Notes: generated from the sequence alone by a model not told the origin. Counted from the stretch's first letter, positions 1 to 10,039 are shown. The stretch is DNA of 64,000 nt from Mycoplasma haemocanis str. Illinois (GCF_000238995.1 NC_016638.1:620001-684000); one strand, 5' to 3'. Numbers and translations: made by a program.

Positions 1-61
1 CTGCTCCAGAAACTCCTGCCAACCCAACGAATCCCAGTCCTGCTTTTAAAAGAAGAGACAT
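1..61 (-). CDS. ELYC-family protein, N-terminal fragment cut by window edge
   Basis: Only the first 20 codons are in the window. The ATG at 61-59 opens a Gly/Leu-rich hydrophobic stretch (MSLLLKAGLGFVGLAG) that closely matches the start of the protein at 14312-14917. The ATG shares one base with the TAA of the upstream gene (TAATG), the coupling seen in this family's operons. Function unknown; membership in the ELYC family is inferred from the N-terminus only. Confidence 0.7.
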   Translation of the reverse strand, partial: MSLLLKAGLGFVGLAGVSGA

Positions 62-702
62 TAGTTAGATTTACAAAAACGCTCTTGGTTTTTAAATTCA
101 AGAGAATCAGTACCCATAAATGGTTCTTTCTTTATTCCATCACACCAATTTTTAATAGTCTCTCTATGGCTCTGATTAAAGGAAGTTCCACCAGATAAAG
201 TGGTCTTCAATTGGAAAAGAGCATCCACCAATCCTTCTTGATGAGACTTTAAGGAGTTTAGTGGGGTATCTCACTTGTTATTGGATGAATCAGCAGTGTT
301 TTCACTATTTCAATTCTGAGTAGAACTAGCCTCAGAATTAGTCTTAGAGCAGTAGTTTTTAAAGTCGTCCTTATACTCTGAGTTTTCAACAGGAGACTCA
401 TAGATCTCCTTACATCCTTCTCTCATTAACCTCTTAGCCTCCAATTCATTAGGAGAAGTTTGCTTAGTTGCCTCATCATAAGCCTTAACTAATTTAGTAT
501 GCTTCTTACCTGCATTGGTTTTTAAAGCGGTATATTTACTATCTCAAAAGGAATCATGTTTAGATGTATCTAAAAGAGCATACTTATATTTATCCGAGAA
601 AGTTACTACCTTAGACTCTCACGGTTTAAGAATGAATAAAGCTCCTGTACCTACTCCTGCAACACCCACTCCACCCAAAGACAAAATTAAAACTTTACTC
701 AT
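61..702 (-). CDS. ELYC-family hemoplasma paralog (213 aa)
   Basis: Hypothetical protein of a lineage-specific family named here after its C-terminus (FKNQE-L/R-YC). Residues 2-25 are hydrophobic (LILSLGGVGVAGVG), without a lipobox Cys, so an uncleaved anchor or signal is likely. Two Cys-x20-Cys-type helical modules follow: GCKEIYES with a distal NYC, then NWCDG with a distal RFC. Trp is encoded by TGA at several sites. The stop overlaps the ATG of the downstream paralog by one base. A divergent plus gene starts 80 bp upstream, so 703-781 must hold both promoters. Similar paralog families are known in haemotropic mycoplasma genomes; surface location and antigenic role are inference. Confidence 0.88.
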
Positions 703-781
703 ATCTACTTTGCAGAGTAATCTCCATTTATTAAGAATATCATCATTTTTTCGAAATACATTCCTAAGGTAAGCCATCAAT

Positions 782-1372
782 ATGACTATGCCCTACCCCA
801 AACTACTAAAAGTTGGTGGTCCTGTATTAACTGGTATTGGTGGAGTAGTTTCTACTTCATCTCTCATTTCTAAAAATGCCAACGAAAATCCAGAAGAGAA
901 ATTAAAGACCAAAGTCTTGAGTGATGAAGATCCACTGATAGATGAGTGGAAAGATCGTAACGAAGGTGAAGGGGACGGTTCTGGAGATGGAAGTGGCGGA
1001 GCTGGAGATAGTAAAGGTGATGGTACAGAACAAGGAACTGGCGTTCCAGGGGTATCCGCCTCTTCCGATAGTGGAACGGATGGGAAAGGGAGTAATACAT
1101 CTGACTCATCCGACAGTAGTGATTCTGAAGATGGTGAAGCAGGGGAAAAGGGAACGGAAGCATCAGGAGGTGGGGATGGTCAGGAGGAACCAAGTCAAGA
1201 AGGAATTCAAGCTGGAGTTTCTCATGAAGGAGCGAAAGATGCAGAGCATGTAAATGCTGAAGGTACAGCTTATGGAAATATAGATAGGGCTATGACTAAA
1301 GAAGAAAGGGAGCAGATGGTAAAAATGAAAGGAACTTTGGAAGATATATTCAAACAGCTATCGGAACTTTAA
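782..1372 (+). CDS. Acidic low-complexity protein, acidic family (196 aa)
   Basis: Three-part protein. Residues 7-32 are a hydrophobic Gly-rich segment (KVGGPVLTGIGGVVSTSSL); residues ~55-155 are a Gly/Ser/Glu/Asp-rich region with no predicted fold; the C-terminal ~45 residues are conserved among paralogs (GTAYGNIDRAMTKEE) and predicted helical. The middle is far more acidic and more G-rich at DNA level than its neighbours. Paralogs lie at 1463, 8287 and 9437. The acidic part varies in length and sequence while both ends are conserved, which suggests an exposed flexible spacer. ATG at 782; a second ATG at 788 is possible. Function unknown. Confidence 0.85.
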   Translation: MTMPYPKLLKVGGPVLTGIGGVVSTSSLISKNANENPEEKLKTKVLSDEDPLIDEWKDRNEGEGDGSGDGSGGAGDSKGDGTEQGTGVPGVSASSDSGTDGKGSNTSDSSDSSDSEDGEAGEKGTEASGGGDGQEEPSQEGIQAGVSHEGAKDAEHVNAEGTAYGNIDRAMTKEEREQMVKMKGTLEDIFKQLSEL

Positions 1373-1462
1373 TTACTAGAGACCAAGAATAGTTTTTTAA
1401 CCTTTATATTTCGGAATAGAGTCCATCACATTATCAAACTAATTTTCAACATCTTCCTAATC

Positions 1463-1696
1463 ATGGCAATTTCATCTACTAAGTTAATAAAAGTAGGAGG
1501 GCCCGTATTAACTGGAATAGGGGGAGTTATTGCTACTTCCTCTTTAGTTTCTAAGAATTCAGAAAATGTAAATGTTGAAGGTACCGCTTATGGAAGCACA
1601 GACAGAGCTATGACCTTCCAGGAATTAGAAAGAACTAAGACAACTTTAAATAGCTTAAAGGATTTACAGAGCGAATTAAAGCAACTGATAGCCTAA
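1463..1696 (+). CDS. Short acidic-family paralog lacking the acidic middle (77 aa)
   Basis: It carries the same hydrophobic N-terminus (KLIKVGGPVLTGIGGVIAT) and the same C-terminal block (GTAYGSTDRAMTFQELE) as the 782-1372 protein, but the ~120-residue acidic region is gone, joining the two ends directly. This looks like an in-frame internal deletion, possibly by recombination between repeats in the acidic segment. Whether the short form is functional is unknown. Its stop codon overlaps the last codons of the convergent minus-strand gene at 1693. Confidence 0.78.
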   Translation: MAISSTKLIKVGGPVLTGIGGVIATSSLVSKNSENVNVEGTAYGSTDRAMTFQELERTKTTLNSLKDLQSELKQLIA

Positions 1697-2558
1697 TTAA
1701 AACAGCGATCTCTTGTCTTTTGATGAGAAGCATATAATTCCTTTACTACCTCTTTATCACATCAATCTTTCAGTTGAGGTCCTCCTTTATCAGCTGGTGA
1801 AGAGGCATTTAGGGTCTCTGTGCCTTTGATATCGTTAAACAGAGAAGTATCTTTAGCTTTAATGGAATCAAATTTACTTCCTCAACCAGAATCATCTACA
1901 AATCTACTGCCAAGATTTTTGTAGAAAATCTTTGTATTAGGGGAGTTTGTAGACAATACTTCTCATAATCAGCGATCCCCGCCGAATTAGGAGGTTGGAC
2001 TTTAAGATCATTACAAAACTTCTTAACCTTCTCTTTAGCGTCATCAGATGAGGAATCTTTAGTAATGGTAGCATCTAAATTTGCTTTCTTTACCTTCTCT
2101 ATGAAAGCACCATCTTCTTTGTGAGCAGTAAATAAATTCTTTCAATCCCGCTCTTCAGAAGCTATCTCTCTATCTGAAAATAAGACTTTAGTCTCTATAG
2201 TTTTAAAGTTGGGAGTTGTACAATACCTTCTAGCTTTATTTAAAGATGAAGTGTAATCCTTGGAATCAACAGATACCTTCATAACTTTTTCACATGCAGA
2301 CATAACTTTAGACGCCGCCTCTTTATCTGAATTTCCACTCCCTACTCCAGAAAAACTCATAAATTCATTATCTCCACTATGAGTTAAAAATACTGATCTT
2401 CAAGCCCTATGGGAAGAACCAACAAGAGTTAATCCCTCCGAGATTAATTTAGATCTAACATTCTTGGGCCTGCTAACATACCAAGCCCCACCACCCACAG
2501 CACCAAAAACTCCCGCTGCTCCCAATCCAACTACTACTTTAGTATTTAGTGCATTCAT
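1693..2558 (-). pseudogene. Two-module WC-family gene with an internal frameshift
   Basis: The ATG at 2558 opens a hydrophobic N-terminus (VVVGLGAAGVFGAVGGGAW). The frame runs well through motifs RRYCTTP and KKFCNDL to EKYCLQTP near 1940, then stops at 1898. A second frame displaced by one base continues with TKIFYKNLGSRFVDDSGWG and ends at the TAG at 1693-1695 after DRCFN. Joining the frames near 1935-1945, in a short C-run, gives a normal family protein of about 288 residues. So this is either a disrupted copy, a sequencing error or a slippage site. Longer than most two-module paralogs, with an extra C-terminal part. Confidence 0.65.
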
Positions 2559-2603
2559 ATAACCTTATAAAATTCACATAAATTATGAAAGATAGGTACT
2601 TTC

Positions 2604-3491
2604 CTATCCAATTGAAATAGCGGAGTGTAAACATCTGAATCTAAATTTGGGATAGTCTTCAAATACTTCATCATCAGAAAAACTTTTACTCTCCATTTTC
2701 TGGCATCATTCTTTTAAAGATTGTTCATTTTGTGAATTTTCAATATCCTTGTCTTTCTTAAAAGAATCTAAATCCTTAATTTGACTATACTTCTGACTCA
2801 ATTCAGAACTCTTATTTAAATCAGTAAGTAAACTTTCCTTATTTAAGGTTATTAATTCTTTGACAGTAGTAAACTTCTTGGGTGAACAAAAAATCTCCAC
2901 ATTAGATATCAAATCATCGGTAGGCTTCTTGAGCAAAGAGTTCTCGCATCAAGACTTTAACTTTTCATAAGCAACCGTCAAATCTTCCTTTGGCGTTCCT
3001 CCTTCCTTCTCTGGGGCAGGAGTGGAATATCCTATCAAATCTTTGAAACCTTCAATGTGCTTCCTGAACAAGAATGAAATTTTATATTTCTTCTCCGCGT
3101 CAGAAGCGTCAGCAATTAATGAAGCTAGACTTCCTGATTTCTGAATAATGCTTCCTTTTACCGTTCTAGGATTATCAACACACAATTTGGAAGCACTATC
3201 TTTGAGATCATCAAAATTAATTCAATCATACCTAGAATAACATCAATCTCTTATCTTGTCAAAAGAAGAAACACTTCCTTTCAGTTCTGGAATCTTCTCT
3301 ATTAGATCCTTATTTTCTTCCAATATAGATTTCCAAGTATTGTCATGAGAATATCTGGCTAATTTAAATCCTTGTCATTCTAGATATTGCCGTAAATTCT
3401 TGGGATGTAAAGTGGAAAATCCATATCATCCTCCCGTTCCAATAACCCCCAATCCTAAAGGGACAATAATATGAAGAGTTCTTATTGCCAT
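2604..3491 (-). CDS. Three-module WC-family paralog, FRC type (295 aa)
   Basis: Representative of the largest family in the window; function unknown. Order: hydrophobic N-terminus (residues 4-24), the signature PKNLRQYLEWQGF (~30-42), then three helical modules each beginning with Trp-Cys and ending in Cys: a WC element followed by LCVDNPRTVKG, then FRKHIEGFKDLIGY / SWCEN / FCSPKKFTTV, then EWCQK / YPKFRFRC. In modules 1 and 2 the Cys pair is normally about 19 residues apart. Sequence pattern suggests stacked helical hairpins, perhaps disulfide-linked outside the cell. Several Trp are TGA. Starts 2 bp after the stop of 3494-4336 and is therefore co-transcribed with it. Confidence 0.88.
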
Positions 3492-3493
3492 TA

Positions 3494-4336
3494 TTAGGAG
3501 TCAGCTAAAAGAGACCCTTCAGTACAACGAGCCTTTACCTTTTTTAAGATATCTTCAAACACATCCATCGTCTCGCTAAATTTCCTTTTAAGGCTATTTT
3601 CACACCAATTCTTTAAGTCACTTTCATCTCCTATATTGTCTGTAATGTCTTGTTTATAAGATGCAAAATCCCTTATACTCAATCACTTCAGTTTCAGTTT
3701 TGAATCGTCATTAGTTAAATACTTCAATTTAAAAGTATCTAAATACTCCTTAACGGTAGAAAAACTCTTTGGTTTGCAAAATAATTTGAAGTTCTCTAAT
3801 AAAGAGGGTGTTGGTTTTGCTTTCAAAGTGGACTTACACCACTCCTTGTATTTACTTACAGCCGGCTCAAAATCCTCCCCCTTCTCCGGGACATGGCCAA
3901 TTAAGAATAGAAAATCAGCATTATGTTTTCTAAATACATAGGAGGTCTTATATTGATCATCCTGTGTTGAGTCTTGAAAGAATGTATTAACTGGAATGCC
4001 ATCTCTAACAAGCTTGGCCTCCACCGTCCCAACATTATCTACACATAATTTTGTTGCTTTATCTATATAAGCAGAAAATTCTGATAATGACAGGTGCATT
4101 TCACATCAAACCTTTAGATTTTGTAAATCACTCTCTGAACTTACTCCAATCGACTTAGCTAATGCGCCATGTTCTTTAATAACTGACTTTCAAGCACCAT
4201 CCGCAGAAGCCAATTCAAACCCCTGTCACTCTAAGTATTGTTTTAAGTTCTTGGGCTGTAAAGAGTTAAAGCCATACCATCCTACTGCACAAACTCCACC
4301 GCATGCGGGGAAAATTATCATGGAAAGTAACTTCAT
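3494..4336 (-). CDS. Three-module WC-family paralog, SRC type with FFQDS motif (280 aa)
   Basis: Same architecture as 2604-3491, but of a distinct subtype: N-terminus MIIFPACGGVCAVG containing two Cys, FNSLQPKNLKQYLEWQ, then TVEAKLVRDG followed by FFQDST, FRKHNADFLFLIGH, and a C-terminus KVKARCTEG in place of YPKFRFRC. The two close relatives at 11911 and 16094 also sit 6 bp downstream of a FRC-type gene, so this pair has been duplicated as a unit. The two Cys in the N-terminal hydrophobic segment do not form a canonical lipobox. ATG start at 4336. Confidence 0.88.
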
Positions 4337-4342
4337 AGAAAA

Positions 4343-5200
4343 CTAAGACTTTAAGCATCTAAATCTAAATTTAGGATAGACATCGCTAAATGTACCCTCA
4401 TCATAAAAGTTCTTATTCATATAAGTCGTACATCATTCTTTCAAATCAAAATAATTGGATTGATTGGAAGTCTCTTTTGCATCTGCCAACCAAGACGACT
4501 TTTCATTTATAGAATTGTGTTTCTTAATTAACTCTGCTTGATTATTACTATCAGTAAGCAGCGATCCTGTCTCACTCTGCTTCTCTATTAATTCCTTTAT
4601 GGTATTAAATCCTTTAGACGAGCAAAGTGACTTCACATTAGCCACTAAGAAATCATCGGGTTTAGAATCCAAAGACTTCTTGCATCACTTTTCCAAAGCC
4701 CTTCCTCCACCTTCTATTCCTTCACCTTTTTCCGGAGGAGTAAAGCTTATTAGTCCTAGGAAGCCAGTAATGTGCTTCCTGAAAATATAAGCTACTTTAT
4801 AATTCTTATTCTTATCTCCTTCGGAACCCTCAATCAGGGACTTTATATCTCCATCTTGTTGAATGATCTTAGCCCTTACTGTTTCGGGATTATTAACACA
4901 TATCTTAGAAGCATCATCTTTGAAGGATTCATAATCTGTTGCATATAGGTGTTGAATACACCAATCCTTAATATCACTCTCTGTAGGGTTTGTTTTTTTA
5001 GTACGTCGCGTTACAATTTCTTTATGCTCAGCAAGAATAGATTTTCAAACGAGCCCAGAAGCGTGAAAAGCTGATTCAAAACCTTGTCACTCTAAATACT
5101 GTTTAAGATTTTTAGGTCTTAAACCAGAAAATCCATACCATCCACCGGCTCCGATAATACTCAATCCCGAAACAGCTAGAATTGGAAATAACTTTGCCAT
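4343..5200 (-). CDS. Three-module WC-family paralog, MAKLFP subtype (285 aa)
   Basis: N-terminus MAKLFPILAVSGLSIIG, then SGLRPKNLKQYLEWQGF; distinguishing block IVTRR(T)K before DIKDWC; module 1 ends ICVNNPETVRAKIIQQDG; module 2 has FRKHITGFLGLISF and LCSSKGFNTIKELI; the C-terminus is YPKFRFRCLKS. TGA encodes several Trp (for example in LEW and in KSW). It lies 6 bp upstream of the SRC-type partner at 4336 and ~100 bp downstream of two ELYC genes. Nearly identical in layout to 12772-13644 and to the frameshifted 16946-17825 copy. Confidence 0.88.
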
Positions 5201-5302
5201 ATTAAAACCTAACAACTTAGATTCCAAATTTGGAAATCTAGATTTTTGTAGTAATAAAGAAAGATAGGATTCTTTTGATTGCTTGACTTTCCTTAAGGGA
5301 GT

Positions 5303-5935
5303 CTATTGCTTCTTGAAGCAGAACTCCTGATAACCCTTCACTTCTCCTACGAATATAGAAGAAGAAAGTTTTTGACACTCAGCAAGAACTAGTTGTTTTC
5401 AATCCGTGGGCTCAGTCGTAGAACTTTTTTTAGACTCATGTATCTTCCGAAATTCTCCACTCAAATGATCATCTGTTTTTCCTTTAAAAGTATCTCACTT
5501 ATTGTCTAAATCCGCAATTTCAGTTATCACTTTACCCCCACTAATTTGATCTAAATAGAGCTTGGAACAGAAGTTTTTAAAATCGTTGAAATCATCTTTA
5601 CTCTCCGGCGACTTCGAATAAATATCTCTACAACCTGATTTTAAAAAGGCTTTAGCAGCATCTACATTACCAGCTTTTTTCTCATTTTTAGCCTTAATTA
5701 AATTCTCATTCTTGGGTATAGAAGACTGAGTCTCTAGAGTAGATAATTTTGAATTTCAAATGACATCATCCGAATTGAAATTTATTAGAGCTTTATCATA
5801 CTTAGTGCTGAGTGTAACTTTAGGTGTTTCAGTACCTTTATTTAAGTAATATACCCCAACTAAACCAATACCCACACCACCTACTCCCGCGATCCCCAAG
5901 CCTCCTAAGGATAACATCAAAGATTTACTAACCAT
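5303..5935 (-). CDS. ELYC-family paralog (210 aa)
   Basis: Hydrophobic residues 4-32 (LMLSLGGLGIAGVGGVGIG) are followed by TLSTKYDKALI, then a GCRDIYSK...NFCSK module, a second segment NKWDTFKGK and RKIHESKK, and a C-terminal module ending YQEFCFKKQ. The middle and C-terminal motifs (IHESKKSS, GYQEFC) are shared with 18477-19046 rather than with 61-702, so this is a sub-branch. Its ATG lies inside the end of the upstream gene (8-base overlap, ATGGTTAG), indicating translational coupling. Confidence 0.87.
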
Positions 5936-6539
5936 CTATACAATAAGACCTGATTCCGCCTGTAGATGGATCATCATCTCCTAAGAAAATTTCAGATTTT
6001 TGTTCATCACATCACCTCTTTAATTCTTCCCTTTGTGCCTTATCTGGAGATGCTTTAACCTTTCCGGCTAATTCCTTTAAATTCCTAAGAGTCTCACGAT
6101 CCATCTTACCTTTAAGAGTTGTCAACTTATTATTCCACTTAGAAGGAGATACAGAATCATCTGTTCCCTCTGAAATTCAACCACTTCCAATCACATCTTC
6201 ATTGTTCTTGGAGCAATACTTCTTAAAATCATCTAAGTATTTGTCATCCTTTACAGATGATTCATAAATCTCATGACACCCTTTCTTATGGCGAGATTTC
6301 CTGAAAGATTCATCACCATCACTTCCCGCTGCTTTCTGCAATACTTTATGAGTAGGATTAGCATTTGAAATCAATTTAAACTTTTTGTCCCATAAAACTG
6401 AATCCTCATCTTTTAGAATGGCAAATCTATACTTTTCTTTATACGGGTCTGTTACTTTAGGTCTATAAAAAACTCAACTTCCAATACCTAATCCTCCCAC
6501 TCCAACAGACCCTAAAACTATTGGTATCGCTTTATTCAT
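5928..6539 (-). CDS. ELYC-family paralog (203 aa)
   Basis: N-terminus MNKAIPIVLGSVGVGGLGIGS is hydrophobic and followed by FYRPKVTDPYKEKYRFAI. Module 1 has GCHEIYES and KKYCSKN; the central part is highly charged (RKSRHKKG); module 2 has RWCDEQKSEIFLGDDD and ends SYCIDG. First gene of the minus-strand block 6539-1693. The 235 bp upstream (6540-6774) separate it from a divergent plus gene and must carry its promoter. Function unknown. Confidence 0.87.
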
Positions 6540-6748
6540 TAATACTCCTTCTAATATCCAAACTACCTATGTTGATTAACTCTACAAGCTTCCCGGCTGC
6601 CCTCTGAGATTCTAGAGTCTTTAGTCCCTATTAGTGATTTTGAATGTACTCATCATAAATCCATCCAAAGTTTACTTCTAGAACTTCTCTAGCACAAACT
6701 CCAAATTTACCTATACAAGATTCAGACTAAAGATCAAATAAAAACTTT

Positions 6749-6770
6749 AAGGGTATGTTAAGGGTAAATT
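6749..6770 (+). repeat. Two tandem 11-bp AAGGGT repeats ahead of the 6775 gene
   Basis: Two adjacent 11-mers, aagggtatgtt and aagggtaaatt, end five bases before the ATG at 6775. The same AAGGGGT core occurs in two or three copies ahead of 10304, 26088 and 31615. The copy nearest the start is placed where a Shine-Dalgarno sequence would be, so the array may modulate translation or transcription. Confidence 0.6.
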
Positions 6771-6774
6771 AACT

Positions 6775-7275
6775 ATGAATACTTTTATTCCTAAAGTTGT
6801 AGCTGCAGTAGTTTCTTTAGGTGGAGCTATAGCTGTTTTATCGGAAACTAAAGGTTCAGATAATCAAGAAGATTTACTATCTCAAAACACTTCCTTAACT
6901 GCAAAACCAAAAAGGAGAGTTCCTAATAGGAATAATTGCAACATTTATTTAGTAGATTATGTAAGTAAATACCATTCAAACAGTACATTAACACGTGAGG
7001 TTAATAAATTTGAAGAACAGTTTTGAACTAAGGATGAATTCTTACAGGAAATAGAAGAAAAGAACTTGTGAGATAAGGCGTCTTTGAAAGAGAAAGTGGA
7101 GAAAGCATGTGATGGTGGTAAAAGGGCAGCATTTGTTTGATGAGGTAAGTCGCAAAATGATAAACCAGACACATTGGTGTTTCATGAAGGGATAAACGGA
7201 GACGATTGATTAAATAAAGAAGGAGTTAGTGTACCAGAATATTGGAAGGAAGAATGAAATAGAGGTGTTGGTTAA
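6775..7275 (+). CDS. Small Trp-rich protein, MNT type (166 aa)
   Basis: Function unknown. Hydrophobic N-terminus (IPKVVAAVVSLGGAIAVL), a conserved Ser/Thr/Asn-rich linker (LLSQNTSL), then NNCNIYLVDY, EEQFWTKDEFLQE, LKEKVEKAC, and the family's hallmark AFVWWGKSQ with a following LVFHEG and DDWLNKEG. Five TGA codons are read as Trp, so it extends well beyond the first TGA at 7024. Closest relatives are at 10304 and 26088. The last four bases overlap the stop of the convergent three-module gene at 7272. Confidence 0.87.
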
Positions 7276-8129
7276 CTATATGCGAATCCTTTAAGACATC
7301 TAAATCTGAATTTAGGATAAACTTTACTAAATACTTCGTCTTCATAAAAGTTCTTACTCTTATTCTCCTCACACCACTTCTTCAAGTCCTCCTTATTTTC
7401 TAAGCGACTTTCGTTATCAGCTTTTCATGAATCTAATTGCTTAATAGACTCATATTTAGAATTCAAGTAACTATCGTTACTACTCTCAGTTAACAACCGA
7501 TTACTTTCTCCATTGTGAGTTATTAATTCCAGAATACTTGAGAAGCTTTTGGGTGTACAAAAAGTCCTAACATTCAAAATTAATGTCTCTTCTATTCCTT
7601 TCTCCAACGAACTCTCACATCACTTTTTAAAAGCGTCACCAGCAGCCGACAAATCCTCAAGTTCTTTACCATTATTACCTATTTTCGGTTTATATCCTAT
7701 TAAATCATGGAAACCATTAATGTGCTTCCTAAATACATAAGCCACCTTATATTGATTATCTGCATTTATGAGTTTCTCAAGACTTCCATCTAATTGGATG
7801 ATTCTAGCTTTAACTGTCTTGGGATTATCTACACACAATAGAGAAGCACTCTCCTTAAGATCCTCATAATTCTCAAAATCTATATGCTTCTGACACCACT
7901 TTTTTACTCCGTCGACCTTAGAGGTATCTATACCTAGCTTTTTAGTTAGTTCCTTGTTCTCCTCTAGTATTGCTTGTCAATAATTAGTCTCTGAATCAGA
8001 AATCAATCTCAATCCTTGCCATTCCAAATACTGACGTAATGTCTTTGGTTTCAGATGATGAAACTTATATCAACCTCCTATTCCTGCAGTTCCCACTCCC
8101 AATAAAGCTAAAGGAGCGAGAGCTTTCAT
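7272..8129 (-). CDS. Three-module WC-family paralog, FHHLKPK subtype (285 aa)
   Basis: N-terminus MKALAPLALLGVGTAGIGG, then YKFHHLKPKTLRQYLEWQG and LRLISDSETNYWQAIL. Module 1: KKWCQKHID...LLCVDNPKTVKARIIQ with exactly 19 residues between the Cys; module 2: RKHINGFHDLIGYKPKIG, KWCESSLEK...TFCTPKSF, also 19; module 3: KKWCEENKSK and YPKFRFRCLKG. This subtype is repeated with high similarity at 10838, 21752, 24007 and 34970. It diverges from the acidic gene at 8287 and is tail-to-tail with 6775-7275. Confidence 0.88.
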
Positions 8130-8165
8130 ATAGGGAGATCTTATACTTGGGTTTGGGGAGAGGTT

Positions 8166-8189
8166 ATTTTTTAACTAAAGATAGAAAGG
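8166..8189 (+). promoter_or_regulatory. Recurrent T-rich / A-rich element upstream of a plus-strand gene
   Basis: The element reads as a run of T, then aactaa, then an A-rich run near agaaagg. Similar pairs (TTTTTAAC..., then AATAAAAAG) occur at about 24914, 26824, 30547 and 31549, each in the gap between a minus three-module gene and a plus gene. A shared promoter or operator is the simplest reading; no transcription start is known. Confidence 0.4.
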
Positions 8190-8286
8190 ATGGTGATTAG
8201 AGAGCAAATATTAAATGAACTTCATTAAGAAGTAAAGAATAATTCTTAATTTAATAGACTATTCTTAGTTAAGCAATAATATAGAT

Positions 8287-8865
8287 GTGTCTGTTTCTAA
8301 ATTAATTACCGTCGGAGGATCAACTTTAACTGGAATTGGCGGCGTAATTGCCACTTCATCTCTCATCTCTAAAAGTGCAACAGAGAAATCGGAAGAAAGA
8401 TTAAGCACTAAAGCTCTTGCGGATACAGATCCTCATATAAAGGATTACAAGGATCAAAATGAAAGTGAGCAAGGTCGGGAAGGTGAGGGACAAAATAGTG
8501 GCGAAGATCAGGGTACTATGGAAAGTGGAGAACAGAAGTCGGCCGAGGGACAAGCTGGAGAAGAGGGAATTGCTGAAGATACTCCTACTGGTTCCGAAGA
8601 TCCAGGTAGCAGTTCTTCTGAAGAAAGTGAAGAGGAAGGGGGAGATTCTGGGGGTGAAGATGTTGATGAATCTACAGAAGACGGAGAAGAGAATTCTCAA
8701 AGTAACGGGGTAACAAAAGATGGAAGTACTGAGGCCGAGCATAGTCATGCAGCAGGTAATAAATACGGAACTAAAGATATGCGTATGACGAAACAGGAAT
8801 TAGAAAAAACTATGCAAATGAAGAGTGGTTTGGAGAGCTTTCTAGAACAACTGAGAAACATATAA
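8287..8865 (+). CDS. Acidic low-complexity protein, acidic family (192 aa)
   Basis: Conserved N-terminus KLITVGGSTLTGIGG, an acidic Glu/Gly/Ser region from ~45 to ~150 (EESEEEGGDSGGEDVDE), and the conserved end KYGTKDMRMTKQELEKT. The in-frame start is GTG at 8287; the ATG at 8285 is out of frame. A decayed relic of this gene, with both ends still recognisable, lies at 25048-25211 in a duplicated segment. Function unknown; the acidic part is likely disordered. Confidence 0.82.
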   Translation: MSVSKLITVGGSTLTGIGGVIATSSLISKSATEKSEERLSTKALADTDPHIKDYKDQNESEQGREGEGQNSGEDQGTMESGEQKSAEGQAGEEGIAEDTPTGSEDPGSSSSEESEEEGGDSGGEDVDESTEDGEENSQSNGVTKDGSTEAEHSHAAGNKYGTKDMRMTKQELEKTMQMKSGLESFLEQLRNI

Positions 8866-8947
8866 GAATAGTCATTAGTCCTTTAACTTTAAGTCCCGTC
8901 CATTACTACGAAAAAGACGAAAAACAGATTTAAATGTCTACCCTCAA

Positions 8948-9400
8948 ATGTCGAAGGGAAGAATACTGTTAGGGATTGGTGGAGCGGGAGTGACTACTCT
9001 CGCCGCCTTATTTGGAACTTCCCAAGTTAAAGAACGTAATTATCAAACTAAGATGAGAAAGTTTAGGGAAACAGCTAAAAAGGTAAATGGATATCTTAAC
9101 GAGGCATCTTGAGGAGATGCAAAGATATACGATCCTGAGCATGTTATTTGAGACAAGAGGTTTCGTTATCTCGAATCTACTATGTGGGGCGATGCTAACC
9201 TAGTACATTTTTCTGAGGACGCCAAAAATAGTTTAGACGGTTTTAAGAATTTTTGCTTTGAGAAAATGGAATCGAATGCAGAGGAATTGAGAGGACAATG
9301 GGGTACTAGTCCAACCAACATTCCTGCAACACAAGGATACTGGGAGCATTGCTTGATAAATAATCAGGAATTTAGACAACTAAACGAAAAATACCCCTAG
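8948..9400 (+). CDS. ~150-aa plus-strand paralog (150 aa)
   Basis: Starts at ATG in the context cctcaaATGTCGAAGGG. Hydrophobic Gly/Ala-rich residues 5-24 (ILLGIGGAGVTTLAALFG), then NYQTKMRKFRETAKKV, a YDPEHVIWDKRFRY segment, and a C-terminal DGFKNFCFEKMES followed by GYWEHC. Trp at two positions is TGA. Very similar to 25297-25743, and more distantly to 15668-16069, which shares the TK...T..KV, YDP/VDP and FR-C pattern. Sits between two acidic-family genes on the same strand; likely one transcript 8287-10039. Confidence 0.86.
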
Positions 9401-9436
9401 TTTAGTGATTTATTATTCACTAGACCAGTTTCAGGT

Positions 9437-10039
9437 ATGGTACTTTCCACTTCTAAGTTTCTAAAGATAGGGGGACCTATACTAACTGGAATAGGGGGTG
9501 TAATTGCCACCTCTTCCTTAGTATCTAGGAGTGCAGAAGAAAAACCTGAAGAAAGAATAAGAACTAAAGCGCTTACGGATGAAGAGCCTCCTATAAAGGA
9601 TTACAAAGATGCTGATGAAGGTGAGGGCCAATCCGACAGTGAAGGTGGTGGTTCTTCTGGTGTAGAAAAATCGGGAGATCAATCAGATCAAGGAACAGAG
9701 GGTAAACCATCTGAAGAACAGGGTAAAGAAGGTACAGATAGCTCAGCGGAAGGCAGTTCCCAAGAAAACAGTGAGGATGACGAAGCAACAACAGAAAGTG
9801 ATTCTGATTCATCCGGAGAAGGTACAAAAACGGAAGAGGAAGGTAATGGAATGGAAGAATCATCAAAAGGAGGAGTTACTGATGGTGGATCTGAAGATGC
9901 AGAAAATGACCATTCATTAGGAACTAAATATGGAACCATAGATAAACGTATGACTATTCAAGAATTAGAAAATACCAAACAAACTAAAGATCAGTTGGTG
10001 GATTTATTGTCACAAATTTCAAAGGCACTGGAAGTATAA
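9437..10039 (+). CDS. Acidic low-complexity protein, acidic family (200 aa)
   Basis: Same layout as 8287-8865: KFLKIGGPILTGIGG, an acidic Ser/Gly/Glu region (~55-155), then KYGTIDKRMTIQELENTK and a helical tail LLSQISKALEV. The conserved ALTDEEPPIKDYKDADEG preceding the acidic part matches its neighbour at 8287, so the two arose by local duplication and their acidic parts diverged. Starts 36 bp after the stop of 8948-9400. Confidence 0.85.
   Translation: MVLSTSKFLKIGGPILTGIGGVIATSSLVSRSAEEKPEERIRTKALTDEEPPIKDYKDADEGEGQSDSEGGGSSGVEKSGDQSDQGTEGKPSEEQGKEGTDSSAEGSSQENSEDDEATTESDSDSSGEGTKTEEEGNGMEESSKGGVTDGGSEDAENDHSLGTKYGTIDKRMTIQELENTKQTKDQLVDLLSQISKALEV

Noticed and set aside
942..1253. Second open frame inside the acidic gene
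   Set aside because: It is the +1 shadow of a highly biased acidic sequence, with no family motif or hydrophobic start.
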